DNA from: Lachnospiraceae bacterium
Lineage (GTDB): Bacteria > Bacillota > Clostridia > Lachnospirales > Lachnospiraceae
Length of the DNA stretch: 64,000 nt
NCBI GenBank assembly: GCA_022799355.1
Contig: JAAWOG010000006.1
Location: forward strand, 31,634 to 95,633
Direction: 5' to 3'
A program made the translations under genes and the position numbers. Under the pieces are notes generated by a model. That model saw nothing but the letters and a program-made list of their open reading frames with translations. It searched no databases and was not told the DNA's origin. Shown piece by piece: positions 1 through 9,017 of the stretch. Position 1 is the first letter of the stretch, and every line of letters starts with the position of its first letter.

Positions 1-2085
1 CTGGATTCCTTATCAACGCTGGGGTACGCGGCTTACGGCTGCGGCATCCGCTATCATTATGGTATGTTCAAACAGCAGATCAGAGACGGTTTTCAGATAG
101 AAGTGCCGGATAACTGGCTGGAATACGGTAATCCGTTTGAGTTAAGACGTCCCGAATATGCCAAGGAGGTAAAATTCGGCGGTTATGTCAATGTGCATGT
201 GGATGAGAAGGGCAGAAACAACTTCCGCCAGGAGGGATATCAGTCCGTAAAGGCGATCCCCTATGATATGCCGATCGTGGGCTACGGCAATGGTATTGTC
301 AACACGCTGCGTATCTGGGATGCGGAGCCTGTGGAGTGCTTCCAGCTTGATTCCTTCGACAAGGGTGATTATCAGAAGGCTGTGGAACAGCAGAATCTTG
401 CCCGTAATATCGTAGAGGTTCTCTATCCCAACGATAACCACTATGCCGGCAAGGAGCTCCGCCTGAAACAGCAGTATTTCTTTATCTCCGCATCCGTACA
501 GGAAGCGGTGGCGAAGTATATGAGGAAGCATGACGATATCAGGAAGTTCCATGAAAAGGTAACTTTCCAGCTCAATGATACGCATCCTACCGTGGCGATC
601 GCGGAACTGATGCGGGTGCTGATGGATGAGCATTACCTGACCTGGGATGAGGCGTGGGAAGTGACCACAAAGACCTGTGCCTATACAAACCATACGATTA
701 TGTCCGAAGCCCTTGAAAAATGGCCGATCGAGCTGTTTTCCAGGCTCCTTCCCCGTATTTATCAGATTATCGAGGAGATCAACAGACGGTTCGTTATGCG
801 GATTGAGCAGATGTACCCCGGTAATCATGAAAAAGTGCGCAAGATGGCGATCCTGTATGACGGACAGGTGAAGATGGCACATCTTGCGATTGCGGCGGGC
901 TATTCCGTGAACGGCGTGGCAAGGCTGCACACGGAGATCCTGAAAAATCAGGAACTCAGAGATTTTTATGAGATGATGCCTGAAAAGTTCAATAACAAGA
1001 CAAACGGCATCACACAGAGAAGATTTTTACTGCACGGAAATCCGCTGCTTGCGACCTGGGTGACAAACCATGTGGGCGCGGAGTGGATTACGGACCTGCC
1101 GAAGATCGCAGGGCTTAAGATCTATGCGGATGATAAGAAATCCCAGCAGGAGTTTATGAATATCAAGTATCAGAACAAGGTGCGTCTGGCAAACTATATT
1201 CTGGAGCACAATGGTATTGAAGTAGATCCCCGCTCTATTTTCGACGTACAGGTAAAGAGGCTTCATGAGTACAAAAGGCAGTTGTTAAACATACTGCATG
1301 TGATGTATTTATATAATGAGCTGAAAGACCATCCGGATATGGATTTCTATCCGAGAACCTTTATCTTTGGTGCCAAGGCGGCGGCTGGCTATAAGAATGC
1401 GAAACTGACGATCAAGCTGATCAATGCGGTGGGCGATGTGGTCAATAATGATCCGGCCATCGGCGGCAAGATCAAAGTGGTATTTATTGAGGATTACCGG
1501 GTTTCCAATGCGGAGATGATCTTTGCGGCAGCGGATGTCTCCGAACAGATATCCACGGCAAGTAAAGAGGCTTCAGGTACAGGCAATATGAAGTTTATGT
1601 TAAACGGTGCTCTGACGATCGGCACGATGGATGGCGCTAATGTGGAGATCGTGGAAGAAGTGGGAGAAGAAAATGCGTTTATTTTCGGTCTCAGTTCGGA
1701 AGAAGTGATCCGTTATGAGAATCACGGCGGTTATGATCCGATGGAGATCTTCAACAATGACCAGGATGTCAGAAGAGTGCTGATGCAGCTTATCAACGGT
1801 ACTTACTCTCCGCATGATTCGGAGTTGTTCCGTTCGCTCTATAATTCGCTGCTGAATACCCAGTCCACGAACAAAGCGGATACTTACTTTATTCTGAAGG
1901 ACTTCAAGTCTTATGCGGAAGCGCAGAGAAAAGTGGAGGCTGCTTATCGGGATGAGCAGGGCTGGGCTAAGAAAGCCATTCTGAATGTGGCATGTTCCGG
2001 CAAGTTTACGTCTGACCGGACGATCCAGCAGTATGTGGATGAGATATGGCATCTTGATAAAGTGGTTTTGCCTGTAAAAAAATAA
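1..2085 (+). CDS. glgP: Glycogen phosphorylase, 5'-truncated by the window edge
   Basis: Glycogen/starch phosphorylase releases glucose 1-phosphate from alpha-1,4-glucans, using pyridoxal phosphate, in the cytoplasm. The reading frame is open from base 1: the codons before the first ATG (64) already encode the family stretch with LSTLGYAAYGCGIRYHYG, so the gene starts upstream of the window and 64 is not the real start. About 120-150 N-terminal residues are missing compared with full-length family members. The PLP-binding motif EASGTGNMKF is present, with the Schiff-base lysine codon at 1591-1593, followed by LNGALTIGTMDGANVEI. The C-terminus is intact. Identification is firm; the upstream context cannot be seen. 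Confidence 0.96.
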   Translation: MDSLSTLGYAAYGCGIRYHYGMFKQQIRDGFQIEVPDNWLEYGNPFELRRPEYAKEVKFGGYVNVHVDEKGRNNFRQEGYQSVKAIPYDMPIVGYGNGIVNTLRIWDAEPVECFQLDSFDKGDYQKAVEQQNLARNIVEVLYPNDNHYAGKELRLKQQYFFISASVQEAVAKYMRKHDDIRKFHEKVTFQLNDTHPTVAIAELMRVLMDEHYLTWDEAWEVTTKTCAYTNHTIMSEALEKWPIELFSRLLPRIYQIIEEINRRFVMRIEQMYPGNHEKVRKMAILYDGQVKMAHLAIAAGYSVNGVARLHTEILKNQELRDFYEMMPEKFNNKTNGITQRRFLLHGNPLLATWVTNHVGAEWITDLPKIAGLKIYADDKKSQQEFMNIKYQNKVRLANYILEHNGIEVDPRSIFDVQVKRLHEYKRQLLNILHVMYLYNELKDHPDMDFYPRTFIFGAKAAAGYKNAKLTIKLINAVGDVVNNDPAIGGKIKVVFIEDYRVSNAEMIFAAADVSEQISTASKEASGTGNMKFMLNGALTIGTMDGANVEIVEEVGEENAFIFGLSSEEVIRYENHGGYDPMEIFNNDQDVRRVLMQLINGTYSPHDSELFRSLYNSLLNTQSTNKADTYFILKDFKSYAEAQRKVEAAYRDEQGWAKKAILNVACSGKFTSDRTIQQYVDEIWHLDKVVLPVKK

Positions 2086-2104
2086 GGCGTGACGAAGGAG
2101 TTCG

Positions 2105-2234
2105 CCCGGCTATAAAATATCCCTTCAGAGCCCCGCTCTCGCTTCGGGGAAAACGCAGCGGGTGCTAAACTCGAAAATACCTCGTTAAGCACCGGCGTTT
2201 TCCAGAGGCTCTTCAGGGATATTTTATAGCCGGG
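2105..2234. repeat. 130-bp imperfect inverted repeat (hairpin element)
   Basis: The outer 20-nt arms (2105-2124 and 2215-2234) are perfect reverse complements. Further complementary blocks lie inside in order: agagcc/ggctct, ggaaaacgc/gcgttttcc, and ggtgctaaac/gttaagcacc. Together they can fold into one long interrupted hairpin between glgP and the next gene. No T-run follows, so it is not a classical terminator. It could be a MITE-like or REP-like intergenic element, or an mRNA 3'-end stabiliser for glgP. Confidence 0.7.
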
Positions 2235-2298
2235 CTACGTTGTTGCAAGGGGATTATTTGGGCAGGCGGATCATTTTTGTTTACAGGAGGAATATGAT

Positions 2299-2568
2299 AT
2301 GTACAGACTTATAGAAGCTATAGCAGCGGGTTTATGTTTGTGTGGCATTTTGTATTTCAGTAAAATGAGGAAATCGCAGGATGCTTCATCTTCCAGAGAA
2401 GAGATCATCAATTATTTTAAAGAACAGAAGGCATTTTCCGTGGAAAGCGGTATTAAAATCAAAGATTTGCCTGAGCATATTGCAAAAGATGAAAACCTAA
2501 TAATGATGGCAGGCGACAAGACATTGAAATTTAAAAAGGGAAAATATTTTCTGAATGTCGATTGTTAA
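2299..2568 (+). CDS. Small single-pass membrane protein, unknown function
   Basis: An 89-residue protein I do not recognise. The first 20 or so residues form a hydrophobic segment (IEAIAAGLCLCGILYF) followed by a basic KMRK stop-transfer patch. This suggests an N-terminal anchor with a small polar cytoplasmic or external domain rich in Lys and Glu. The gene is supported by a strong AGGAGG seven bases before ATG 2299 and by compact spacing before the next gene. No promoter was evident. The sequence is somewhat more AT-rich than its neighbours. Confidence 0.6.
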   Translation: MYRLIEAIAAGLCLCGILYFSKMRKSQDASSSREEIINYFKEQKAFSVESGIKIKDLPEHIAKDENLIMMAGDKTLKFKKGKYFLNVDC

Positions 2569-2635
2569 AAGTACATTTGCGGGATAAAACAGAGAATGGT
2601 TTCATGTTGGAAAATTTTGCGGAAAGGGAGTAAAT

Positions 2636-4930
2636 ATGGTTACATTGTATAAGGGCGGTGCGTGGCTGGTTGACGGGAGGGAATTGATCCCGGATGGGCC
2701 GGATGCATGTGCGGAAGTAAAACAGAAGACGGGACTGGAAATAGAGAAAGAGGAAGCGGCGAAGGAGACAATGGCGTATGGGATTTTAAAGGCGCACAAT
2801 ACGTCGGCTTCCATGGACAGGCTGAAGATCCGGTTTGACAAGCTGACAAGCCATGATATCACATTTGTAGGGATCATTCAGACAGCGCGGGCTTCAGGGC
2901 TTATAAAGTTTCCGATGCCCTATGTGCTGACGAACTGCCATAATTCGCTCTGTGCGGTGGGCGGCACAATCAATGAGGATGACCACATGTTCGGGCTGAC
3001 ATGCGCGAAGAGGTATGGCGGCGTTTACGTACCTCCTCATCAGGCGGTTATCCATCAGTATGCCAGGGAGATGCTCTCGGGCGTTGGGAAGATGATACTG
3101 GGATCGGATTCCCATACCCGCTACGGCGCGCTGGGAACTATGGCTATGGGGGAAGGCGGTCCGGAGCTGGTGAAGCAGCTTTTGAATCAGACCTATGATA
3201 TCAACAGACCGGAAGTAGTGGCGGTATATCTGACGGGTGAGCCCGTAAAGGGCGTAGGACCGCAGGATGTGGCGCTGGCTATTATCGGGGCGGTATTTAA
3301 AAACGGTTATGTGAAGAATAAGGTGATGGAATTCGTAGGACCGGGCGTGGCATCGCTGAGTGCGGATTTCAGAATCGGCATCGATGTTATGACGACGGAG
3401 ACGACCTGTCTTTCTTCTATCTGGGAGACGGATGGAGAGATCAGCGAGTGGTATGATATACATGGCAGAAAGGAAGAGTACAGAGAGTTAAAGCCGGGGA
3501 AGGCGGTCTACTATGACGGAGCGATCGTGGTGGACTTAGGTAAGATAAGGCCGATGATTGCCATGCCTTTCCATCCCAGCAATACCTATACGATCGAAGA
3601 ACTGAATGAGAATTTGACTGATATCCTTGCGGATGTGGAGAAGCGGGCGGCGGTAAGCCTGGACGGCGCCGTGGACTTTACCCTGAGAAACAAGGTGAAG
3701 AACGGAAAGCTGATGGTGGATCAGGGAATCATTGCGGGCTGTGCGGGCGGCGGTTTTGAGAATATCTGTGCGGCTGCCGATATCTTAAAGGGCAGTTATA
3801 TCGGTGCGGAGGGCTTTACGCTCAGCGTTTATCCGGCGTCCATGCCGGTTTATATGGAACTGATCCGCAATGGGAAGGCGGCGGATATTCTGGAGACGGG
3901 GGCTGTCATGAAGACAGCATTCTGCGGTCCCTGCTTCGGTGCGGGTGATACGCCGGCAAACAATGCCTTCAGTATCCGTCATTCCACAAGGAATTTCCCG
4001 AACAGAGAGGGCTCTAAGCTGCAGAGCGGACAGATCGCGTCGGTGGCGCTGATGGATGCGCGCTCTATTGCGGCGACGGCGGCAAATAAGGGCGTCCTGA
4101 CGGCGGCGACGGATTTCGATGGGGAGATCGGTAAATATCAGTATCATTTTGACAGCAATATTTATGCCAACAGGGTATTTGATTCAAAGGGCGTGGCGGA
4201 TGAGTCCGTGGAGATTCAGTTTGGGCCGAATATCAAAGACTGGCCGAAGATGGGCGCTCTGCCGGAGAATCTGGTGCTGCGGGTTGTGGCTGAAATTCAT
4301 GATCCGGTGACGACCACGGATGAGCTGATTCCTTCTGGAGAAACTTCTTCCTATCGCTCCAATCCTCTGGGGCTTGCGGAGTTTACCTTATCCCGGAAAG
4401 ATCCTGCGTATGTTGAGCGGGCGAAAGATATCCGGAGGGCGGAAACGGCCAGGATGGCGGGAGAGCATCCCTGCCAGGCACATCCTGATGTAAAACCGGT
4501 GATGAATGCGGTAAAGAAAACCTTCCGGGATGCGAGCCATGAGAATACCGGTTTCGGTTCCACTATCTTTGCCGTGAAACCGGGTGACGGTTCCGCCAGA
4601 GAACAGGCTGCCTCCTGTCAGAAGGTGCTGGGCGGCTGGGCAAATATCGCCAACGAATACGCGACCAAGCGCTACCGTTCCAACCTGATCAACTGGGGTA
4701 TGCTGCCGTTTTTGATCAAAGAGGGCGAACTGCCGTTTCAGAATCTGGATTATATCTTTATCCCGGATATTAAGAAGGCAGTGGAAGAGAAGGCGGATGT
4801 GATAAAAGCATATAAGGTTGATTCTGAAGCGGAAAACCTGCAGGAGTTTGAACTGACATTGGGTGAATTGACCGATGAGGAGCGCCAGATTATTTTGAAG
4901 GGGTGTCTGATTAATTATAATAGAGTTTAG
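2636..4930 (+). CDS. Aconitase-family hydratase (YbhJ-like)
   Basis: A 764-residue member of the aconitase/isopropylmalate isomerase superfamily, which hydrates or dehydrates hydroxy-acids with a [4Fe-4S] cluster. The three expected cluster ligands are visible: Cys369 (AGCAGGG) and Cys430/Cys433 (CGPCFGAGD). Their spacing (61 and 3) is close to that of classical aconitases (63 and 3). The catalytic-domain signature [20 protein letters not shown] lies in the first third, and the C-terminal swivel domain follows. Overall the sequence resembles the E. coli YbhJ type more than AcnA/AcnB, so the substrate is uncertain. No citrate synthase or isocitrate dehydrogenase is adjacent. The start is ATG 2636 behind GAAAGGGAG. 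Confidence 0.85.
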   Translation: MVTLYKGGAWLVDGRELIPDGPDACAEVKQKTGLEIEKEEAAKETMAYGILKAHNTSASMDRLKIRFDKLTSHDITFVGIIQTARASGLIKFPMPYVLTNCHNSLCAVGGTINEDDHMFGLTCAKRYGGVYVPPHQAVIHQYAREMLSGVGKMILGSDSHTRYGALGTMAMGEGGPELVKQLLNQTYDINRPEVVAVYLTGEPVKGVGPQDVALAIIGAVFKNGYVKNKVMEFVGPGVASLSADFRIGIDVMTTETTCLSSIWETDGEISEWYDIHGRKEEYRELKPGKAVYYDGAIVVDLGKIRPMIAMPFHPSNTYTIEELNENLTDILADVEKRAAVSLDGAVDFTLRNKVKNGKLMVDQGIIAGCAGGGFENICAAADILKGSYIGAEGFTLSVYPASMPVYMELIRNGKAADILETGAVMKTAFCGPCFGAGDTPANNAFSIRHSTRNFPNREGSKLQSGQIASVALMDARSIAATAANKGVLTAATDFDGEIGKYQYHFDSNIYANRVFDSKGVADESVEIQFGPNIKDWPKMGALPENLVLRVVAEIHDPVTTTDELIPSGETSSYRSNPLGLAEFTLSRKDPAYVERAKDIRRAETARMAGEHPCQAHPDVKPVMNAVKKTFRDASHENTGFGSTIFAVKPGDGSAREQAASCQKVLGGWANIANEYATKRYRSNLINWGMLPFLIKEGELPFQNLDYIFIPDIKKAVEEKADVIKAYKVDSEAENLQEFELTLGELTDEERQIILKGCLINYNRV

Positions 4931-5104
4931 TGAGAAGTAATTAATTTAGTATTGGTATGACTCTATAAACTAGGAGCGGACAGAATACGGAATCAAAGGC
5001 GTATGGCGTTTGTTTTTTATTGCAATGTAAACGGACTCGAGTCCGAAAGTGATATGTTCCGCATCGATAGGGAGAGTATTTATAAGATGTGAATCCCGGT
5101 TCTT

Positions 5105-5150
5105 TACAGGGGAAGGTTGCTGCTCGTATGAGTTACGGCCTTCCCCTGTA
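5105..5150. terminator. Hairpin between convergent genes, possible bidirectional terminator
   Basis: A perfect 12-bp stem (tacaggggaagg at 5105-5116, its complement at 5139-5150) closes a 22-nt loop. It sits between the aconitase-family gene and the convergent GntR gene, where a shared terminator is expected. The T-run is weak (attagattgcc follows), so Rho-independent function is only likely. Confidence 0.5.
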
Positions 5151-5198
5151 TTAGATTGCCCGTATTTAGATTTCTCCAATTTTGCGGATAAAAGGTAT

Positions 5199-5867
5199 TT
5201 ACTTCATGAGAGAAGCAATTATCTGATACTCTGCATCTTCAAACTGTTCTTTCATAAGCTGAGTGGCAAGGGGCAGATCCTTGCGCATGATTGCGTCCAG
5301 AATATCCTGATGCTGGTTGGCAAGCAGATAAAGATCCTCTCGGAAGGAACTGACTTTAGCAGCATCATATAAATCCCAGAATGCAGTCAGTAATTGTTCC
5401 AGAAGATGATTTTCCGTACTGGAAAATAAAACTCTGTGAAATTCCCGGTCGTTTTTTTCAAAGGTCTGTCCAAGGGCCACTTTTCTTTTCATTTCACTTA
5501 CCTGATAATTGAGCATTTGTAAATCTTCAATTGTAATTTTGTTTATTGCTTTTGGGAGAGAATAGGTTTCCAGTATTGAACGGATTTCTAATAGTTCCAA
5601 AAGCAGAGAAGGATTTGCATGAATAAACATGGACCAGATATTGATAATCTGAGAACCGATATTAGGCATTTGGGCATATCTGCCGCTTCCCTGACGAGAG
5701 ACGATGACTCCGCTTGCCTCATAGATATTCAGCATGTCCCTGAGAGCGGAACGGCTGATATCCAGGTAATCCATCAATTCTTTTTCGGTGGGCAGTTTTT
5801 CACCTGTTTCTGCAGAGTGCAATATGAGTTCGCACAGCTTTTCGTTTAAAGTTTCCTGTTTTGACAT
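5199..5867 (-). CDS. GntR/FadR-family regulator (FCD domain)
   Basis: A 222-residue transcription factor. The N-terminal winged HTH contains TEKELMDYLDISRSALRDML and the wing VSRQGSGRYA. The C-terminal helical FCD ligand domain contains the EFHRVLF segment and a late NQHQDILDAI segment typical of metal-assisted organic-acid or sugar-acid sensing. The frame runs further upstream, but ATG 5867 (MSKQET) is preferred because AAAGGA lies about 12 bases before it and the extra 19 residues are not family-like. It is transcribed away from the sugar operon that begins at 6288 and shares a 420-bp AT-rich intergenic region with it, so it is the obvious candidate regulator of that operon (inference). Confidence 0.88.
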   Translation of the reverse strand: MSKQETLNEKLCELILHSAETGEKLPTEKELMDYLDISRSALRDMLNIYEASGVIVSRQGSGRYAQMPNIGSQIINIWSMFIHANPSLLLELLEIRSILETYSLPKAINKITIEDLQMLNYQVSEMKRKVALGQTFEKNDREFHRVLFSSTENHLLEQLLTAFWDLYDAAKVSSFREDLYLLANQHQDILDAIMRKDLPLATQLMKEQFEDAEYQIIASLMK

Positions 5868-5914
5868 GGTATAATATATTCCTTTTGTAAAAAATAAAGT
5901 TGAGATTGATTTAT

Positions 5915-5943
5915 ATTTTAGCATTATATATTTTAAAAATCAA
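5915..5943 (-). promoter_or_regulatory. Promoter of the GntR gene
   Basis: On the minus strand TTGATT (5943-5938) and TAAAAT (5920-5915) are separated by exactly 17 bases. The expected transcript start falls about 40 bases upstream of ATG 5867. Confidence 0.5.
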
Positions 5944-6182
5944 GCAGATAAACACAATTTATCGAACAAATTTTAAATAAAATAAAAAATATATTCTTGA
6001 TATTAAAGAAGTGATTCGATATATTGGGCGTAAAAATATAAATCAAAGTAAAAAGTTGGATTTTAAAGGAAAAAATGTTATTTCAGTGTCGATTAAAAAT
6101 GGGAAATATACAATTTATTGATAAATTATGGAATTTATAACAAATATATACAATTAATATTGAACCAAATAGAAAAAATATG

Positions 6183-6210
6183 TTGACAAATAATTGTAAA
6201 TATGTATAAT
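6183..6210 (+). promoter_or_regulatory. Promoter of the 12-gene sugar operon
   Basis: TTGACA (6183-6188) and TATAAT (6205-6210) match the sigma-A consensus perfectly, with 16 bases between them. The first gene starts about 78 bases downstream of the -10 box. Confidence 0.75.
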
Positions 6211-6287
6211 TGATAATATAAATCGCGAAAGACGTTAAAACGGATAAAGCGATAAAACTATATAATGATGAATCAGGAGGAAAAGAA

Positions 6288-7376
6288 ATGAAAAAAAGCT
6301 GGAAAAAGTTACTTGCGGTATTGCTTGCGGTGTTGACACTGAGCAGCCTTGCCGGCTGTGGTCAGAGCGGAACTGCTGAAGAGGGAAAAGAAAGTCCTGT
6401 GCCTGCGGCTGAGGAGGAAAAAACGGATGATGCGGGTGATGAGGCATCGGTATCCGATGAAGGTATCACAATCGGTTATTCGTTGAAAACCGTGCAGGAG
6501 GAACGGTGGCAGAGAGAACTGGATGGCTGTACGTCAGCGGCAGAGGAACTTGGGGTGAATTTTATTTATCAGGTGGCCAATGGCGATGCGCAGACTCAGG
6601 TGTCTCAGATTGAAAACCTGATCACTCAGGGGGTGGATGTCATTATGGTAACGGCAGTGGATGCCGGTGCGCTGACCAATATCCTGAATACGGCAAAGGA
6701 AGATGGAATCAAGATTCTTGTATATGACCAGCAGTTGGAAAATACTTATGGTGATGCATTTGTAGGATATGATGATTATACTAACGGAAGCCTGATTGCG
6801 CAGGCGTTGGCTGATCTTCAGATTGAGGGTAAGGTGGTGATGCTCCATGGAGATGCCTCTTCCGGTATTGAAAAGATTATAGAGGGAGAAAAGTCTGTTC
6901 TGGATGATTTGAATGTAGAAATTGTGATGGAGCAATATTGTCAGAACTGGGGTGCGGAAGCGGCGCTTGGCTACGCGCAGAATGCACTGGCGGAATATAA
7001 TAATGATATTGCAGCGTTTGTATGTATGAATGATGGTATTGCATCGGGAGCGATTCAGGCCATGGAAGAGGTGGATATGGCCGGCGAGATTGCAGTGACA
7101 GGCATGGACTGTGAGCTGACGGCCGTACAGAGGATTGCAAAAGGAACACAGACGTCTACGCTGTACAAAGACAGTGTGGCATTGTCAAGTGCAGCGATTG
7201 AGACAGCGGTTAAACTTGCTGAAGGCAAGGAGATTGCTGCGGATGCCACAATCAATTTTGGCGTGAATGATATGCCGCATGTCATTGTAAATTCTGCAGT
7301 GATCACAAAAGACAATATTGACAGTGAGCTGATTGATACAGGGTATTATGCGAAAGAGGATGTTTACGGAGAATAA
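6288..7376 (+). CDS. Sugar ABC transporter substrate-binding lipoprotein (RbsB-type)
   Basis: A 362-residue periplasmic-binding-protein-like lipoprotein that should capture a sugar outside the cell and deliver it to the adjacent permease. It has a signal peptide (MKKSWKKLLAVLLAVL) and a lipobox LAGC ending at Cys24, then a Glu/Ala-rich linker. The type I ribose-binding fold follows, with the typical QVSQIENLITQGVDVIMVTAVD segment and the hinge repeat near the C-terminus. The start is ATG 6288 behind AGGAGG. It is the first gene of the operon and is followed by a hairpin (7395-7418) that may raise its level relative to the other genes. The ligand cannot be read from the sequence. Confidence 0.92.
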   Translation: MKKSWKKLLAVLLAVLTLSSLAGCGQSGTAEEGKESPVPAAEEEKTDDAGDEASVSDEGITIGYSLKTVQEERWQRELDGCTSAAEELGVNFIYQVANGDAQTQVSQIENLITQGVDVIMVTAVDAGALTNILNTAKEDGIKILVYDQQLENTYGDAFVGYDDYTNGSLIAQALADLQIEGKVVMLHGDASSGIEKIIEGEKSVLDDLNVEIVMEQYCQNWGAEAALGYAQNALAEYNNDIAAFVCMNDGIASGAIQAMEEVDMAGEIAVTGMDCELTAVQRIAKGTQTSTLYKDSVALSSAAIETAVKLAEGKEIAADATINFGVNDMPHVIVNSAVITKDNIDSELIDTGYYAKEDVYGE

Positions 7377-7394
7377 ACAGAAGTAAAGCAGCAT

Positions 7395-7418
7395 CTGCCG
7401 GATGTTTAAGTCCGGCAG
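7395..7418 (+). promoter_or_regulatory. Intercistronic hairpin after the binding-protein gene
   Basis: A perfect 8-bp stem, ctgccgga/tccggcag, with an 8-nt loop. There is no T-run, so it is more likely an mRNA 3'-end protector or partial attenuator than a full terminator. Such hairpins are common between binding-protein and ATPase genes. Confidence 0.55.
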
Positions 7419-7458
7419 AACTGTCCATTCACCGTATCAACCCCAGGGAGGAATTGTT

Positions 7459-8991
7459 ATGGAAGATTATATTTTGGAAATGCGGAATATTACAAAGGAA
7501 TTTCCGGGAGTAAAAGCTTTGGATGATGTTACCTTTTGCGTCAAGAGGGGAGAGATCCACGCATTGGTAGGGGAAAACGGAGCGGGAAAATCTACTTTAA
7601 TGAAAATTCTGAGCGGCGTTTATACAACGGGTGAATACACGGGAGAAATGATTGTCAACGGGACGCGGCAAAACTATTCCTGTATTAAAGACAGTGAGAG
7701 AGCCGGAATCTCCATTATTTATCAGGAACTTGGACTGGTAAGTACGATGACGGTCTGTGAGAATATTTTTTTAGGAAATGAGCTGGTCAGCCATGGCATT
7801 ATTGACTGGGATACGGAAAACGCGGCATGTAAGCGGCTTCTGGAAAAAGTGAAGCTGAAGGAAAATCCGGGAACGGTGATTGAAACGCTTGGAACCGGGA
7901 AACAACAGCTGATAGAGATTGCCAAGGCGCTGAGTAAAAATGTGGATCTGTTAATTTTGGATGAGCCGACTTCATCACTGACGGAGGCGGACAGTAAGAA
8001 CCTGCTGGAACTTCTGAGTCAACTGAGAGAATCGGGGCTGACCTGCATATATATTTCCCATAAGCTGAATGAGGTGATGGAGATAACAGACACCGTAACT
8101 GTGTTGAGGGATGGAAAGACAATTGTGACAAAGCCGACTTCGGAGGTGACAGAAAGTAAGCTGATATCCTGGATGGTAGGCCGGGATATGACGGAAGTAT
8201 ATCCGATAACGGTACATGAGCCGGGAGAGATTGTGCTGGAAGTGAAAGACTGGACAGTTCCTATGAAAAAGGAGCCGAATCGTTTTATGTTGGATCATGT
8301 AAGTCTGAATGTCAGGAAAGGAGAAATTGTAGGAATTGCCGGATTGATGGGGGCGGGGCGCACTGAATTTGCAATGAGTCTGTTTGGCGCGCTGCATGAA
8401 AAACCTGTAGAGGGAGAGATTTATCTGAACGGGGAAAAAATGGAACGGTTTAAACATCCAAGAGAAGCAATTGATGCCGGACTTATGTATCTGTCAGAGG
8501 ACAGAAAACGGTACGGGCTGCTTCTTTCCTCGGATTTGCGAGTGAACATTACATTATCCAGCCTGAATAAATTATCCAGGGCAGGAATTATTGACCTGGA
8601 TAGGGAATCGGAAAAGGTAACAAAAGGGATTCGGGATTTGAATGTAAAAACGCCGTCTATTTTGCAGCTGGCCAGGAATCTGAGTGGCGGCAACCAGCAG
8701 AAGGTCGTGATCGTAAAAGCTCTGTTCACAGAACCTGGGGTGCTGATTTTAGACGAACCGACAAGAGGAATTGATGTGGGTTCCAAATATGAAATTTACC
8801 AGTTGATGAACCGGTTGGTGGAGCAGGGACTTGGCATAGTGATGATTTCTTCCGAACTGCCGGAGGTTATCAATATGAGTGATCGGATTTATGTGATGTG
8901 TGAAGGGAGAATTACGGGGGAGTTCCATGCGTCAGAAACAAAGATTACACAGGAAGAAATTCTCTATTGCGCTGCAGGCGGGAGGGCCTGA
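7459..8991 (+). CDS. Sugar ABC transporter ATP-binding protein (RbsA/MglA-type, two NBDs)
   Basis: A 510-residue fused double ATPase that powers carbohydrate import. The first nucleotide-binding domain has Walker A GENGAGKST and Walker B LLILDEPTSSL. The second has the degenerate Walker A GLMGAGRTE typical of this class, signature LSGGNQQK and an intact Walker B LILDEPTRGID. The frame is open 19 codons further upstream, but ATG 7459 (MEDYIL) is chosen because GGGAGG lies just before it. It sits between the binding protein and a single permease gene. Confidence 0.94.
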   Translation: MEDYILEMRNITKEFPGVKALDDVTFCVKRGEIHALVGENGAGKSTLMKILSGVYTTGEYTGEMIVNGTRQNYSCIKDSERAGISIIYQELGLVSTMTVCENIFLGNELVSHGIIDWDTENAACKRLLEKVKLKENPGTVIETLGTGKQQLIEIAKALSKNVDLLILDEPTSSLTEADSKNLLELLSQLRESGLTCIYISHKLNEVMEITDTVTVLRDGKTIVTKPTSEVTESKLISWMVGRDMTEVYPITVHEPGEIVLEVKDWTVPMKKEPNRFMLDHVSLNVRKGEIVGIAGLMGAGRTEFAMSLFGALHEKPVEGEIYLNGEKMERFKHPREAIDAGLMYLSEDRKRYGLLLSSDLRVNITLSSLNKLSRAGIIDLDRESEKVTKGIRDLNVKTPSILQLARNLSGGNQQKVVIVKALFTEPGVLILDEPTRGIDVGSKYEIYQLMNRLVEQGLGIVMISSELPEVINMSDRIYVMCEGRITGEFHASETKITQEEILYCAAGGRA

Positions 8992-9017
8992 CAGGATATG
9001 TAACCGGAGGTGAAAAA

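Larger units (their letters stand above)
5868..6287. other. AT-rich divergent regulatory region
   Basis: This 420-bp gene-free stretch separates the GntR gene from the sugar operon and is far richer in A and T than its surroundings. It holds the GntR promoter and the operon promoter. Around 6192-6211 there is an imperfect palindrome (aattgtaaat / atgtataatt, 8 of 10 positions symmetric) that overlaps the operon -10 box. A related tatacaatt element lies near 6147. These are candidate GntR operators. No ORF with a ribosome-binding site was seen here. Confidence 0.6.

Noticed and set aside
5033..5044. Perfect 12-bp palindrome ggactcgagtcc
   Set aside because: It lies between convergent genes away from any promoter and is not repeated elsewhere as far as I can see; it may be chance.
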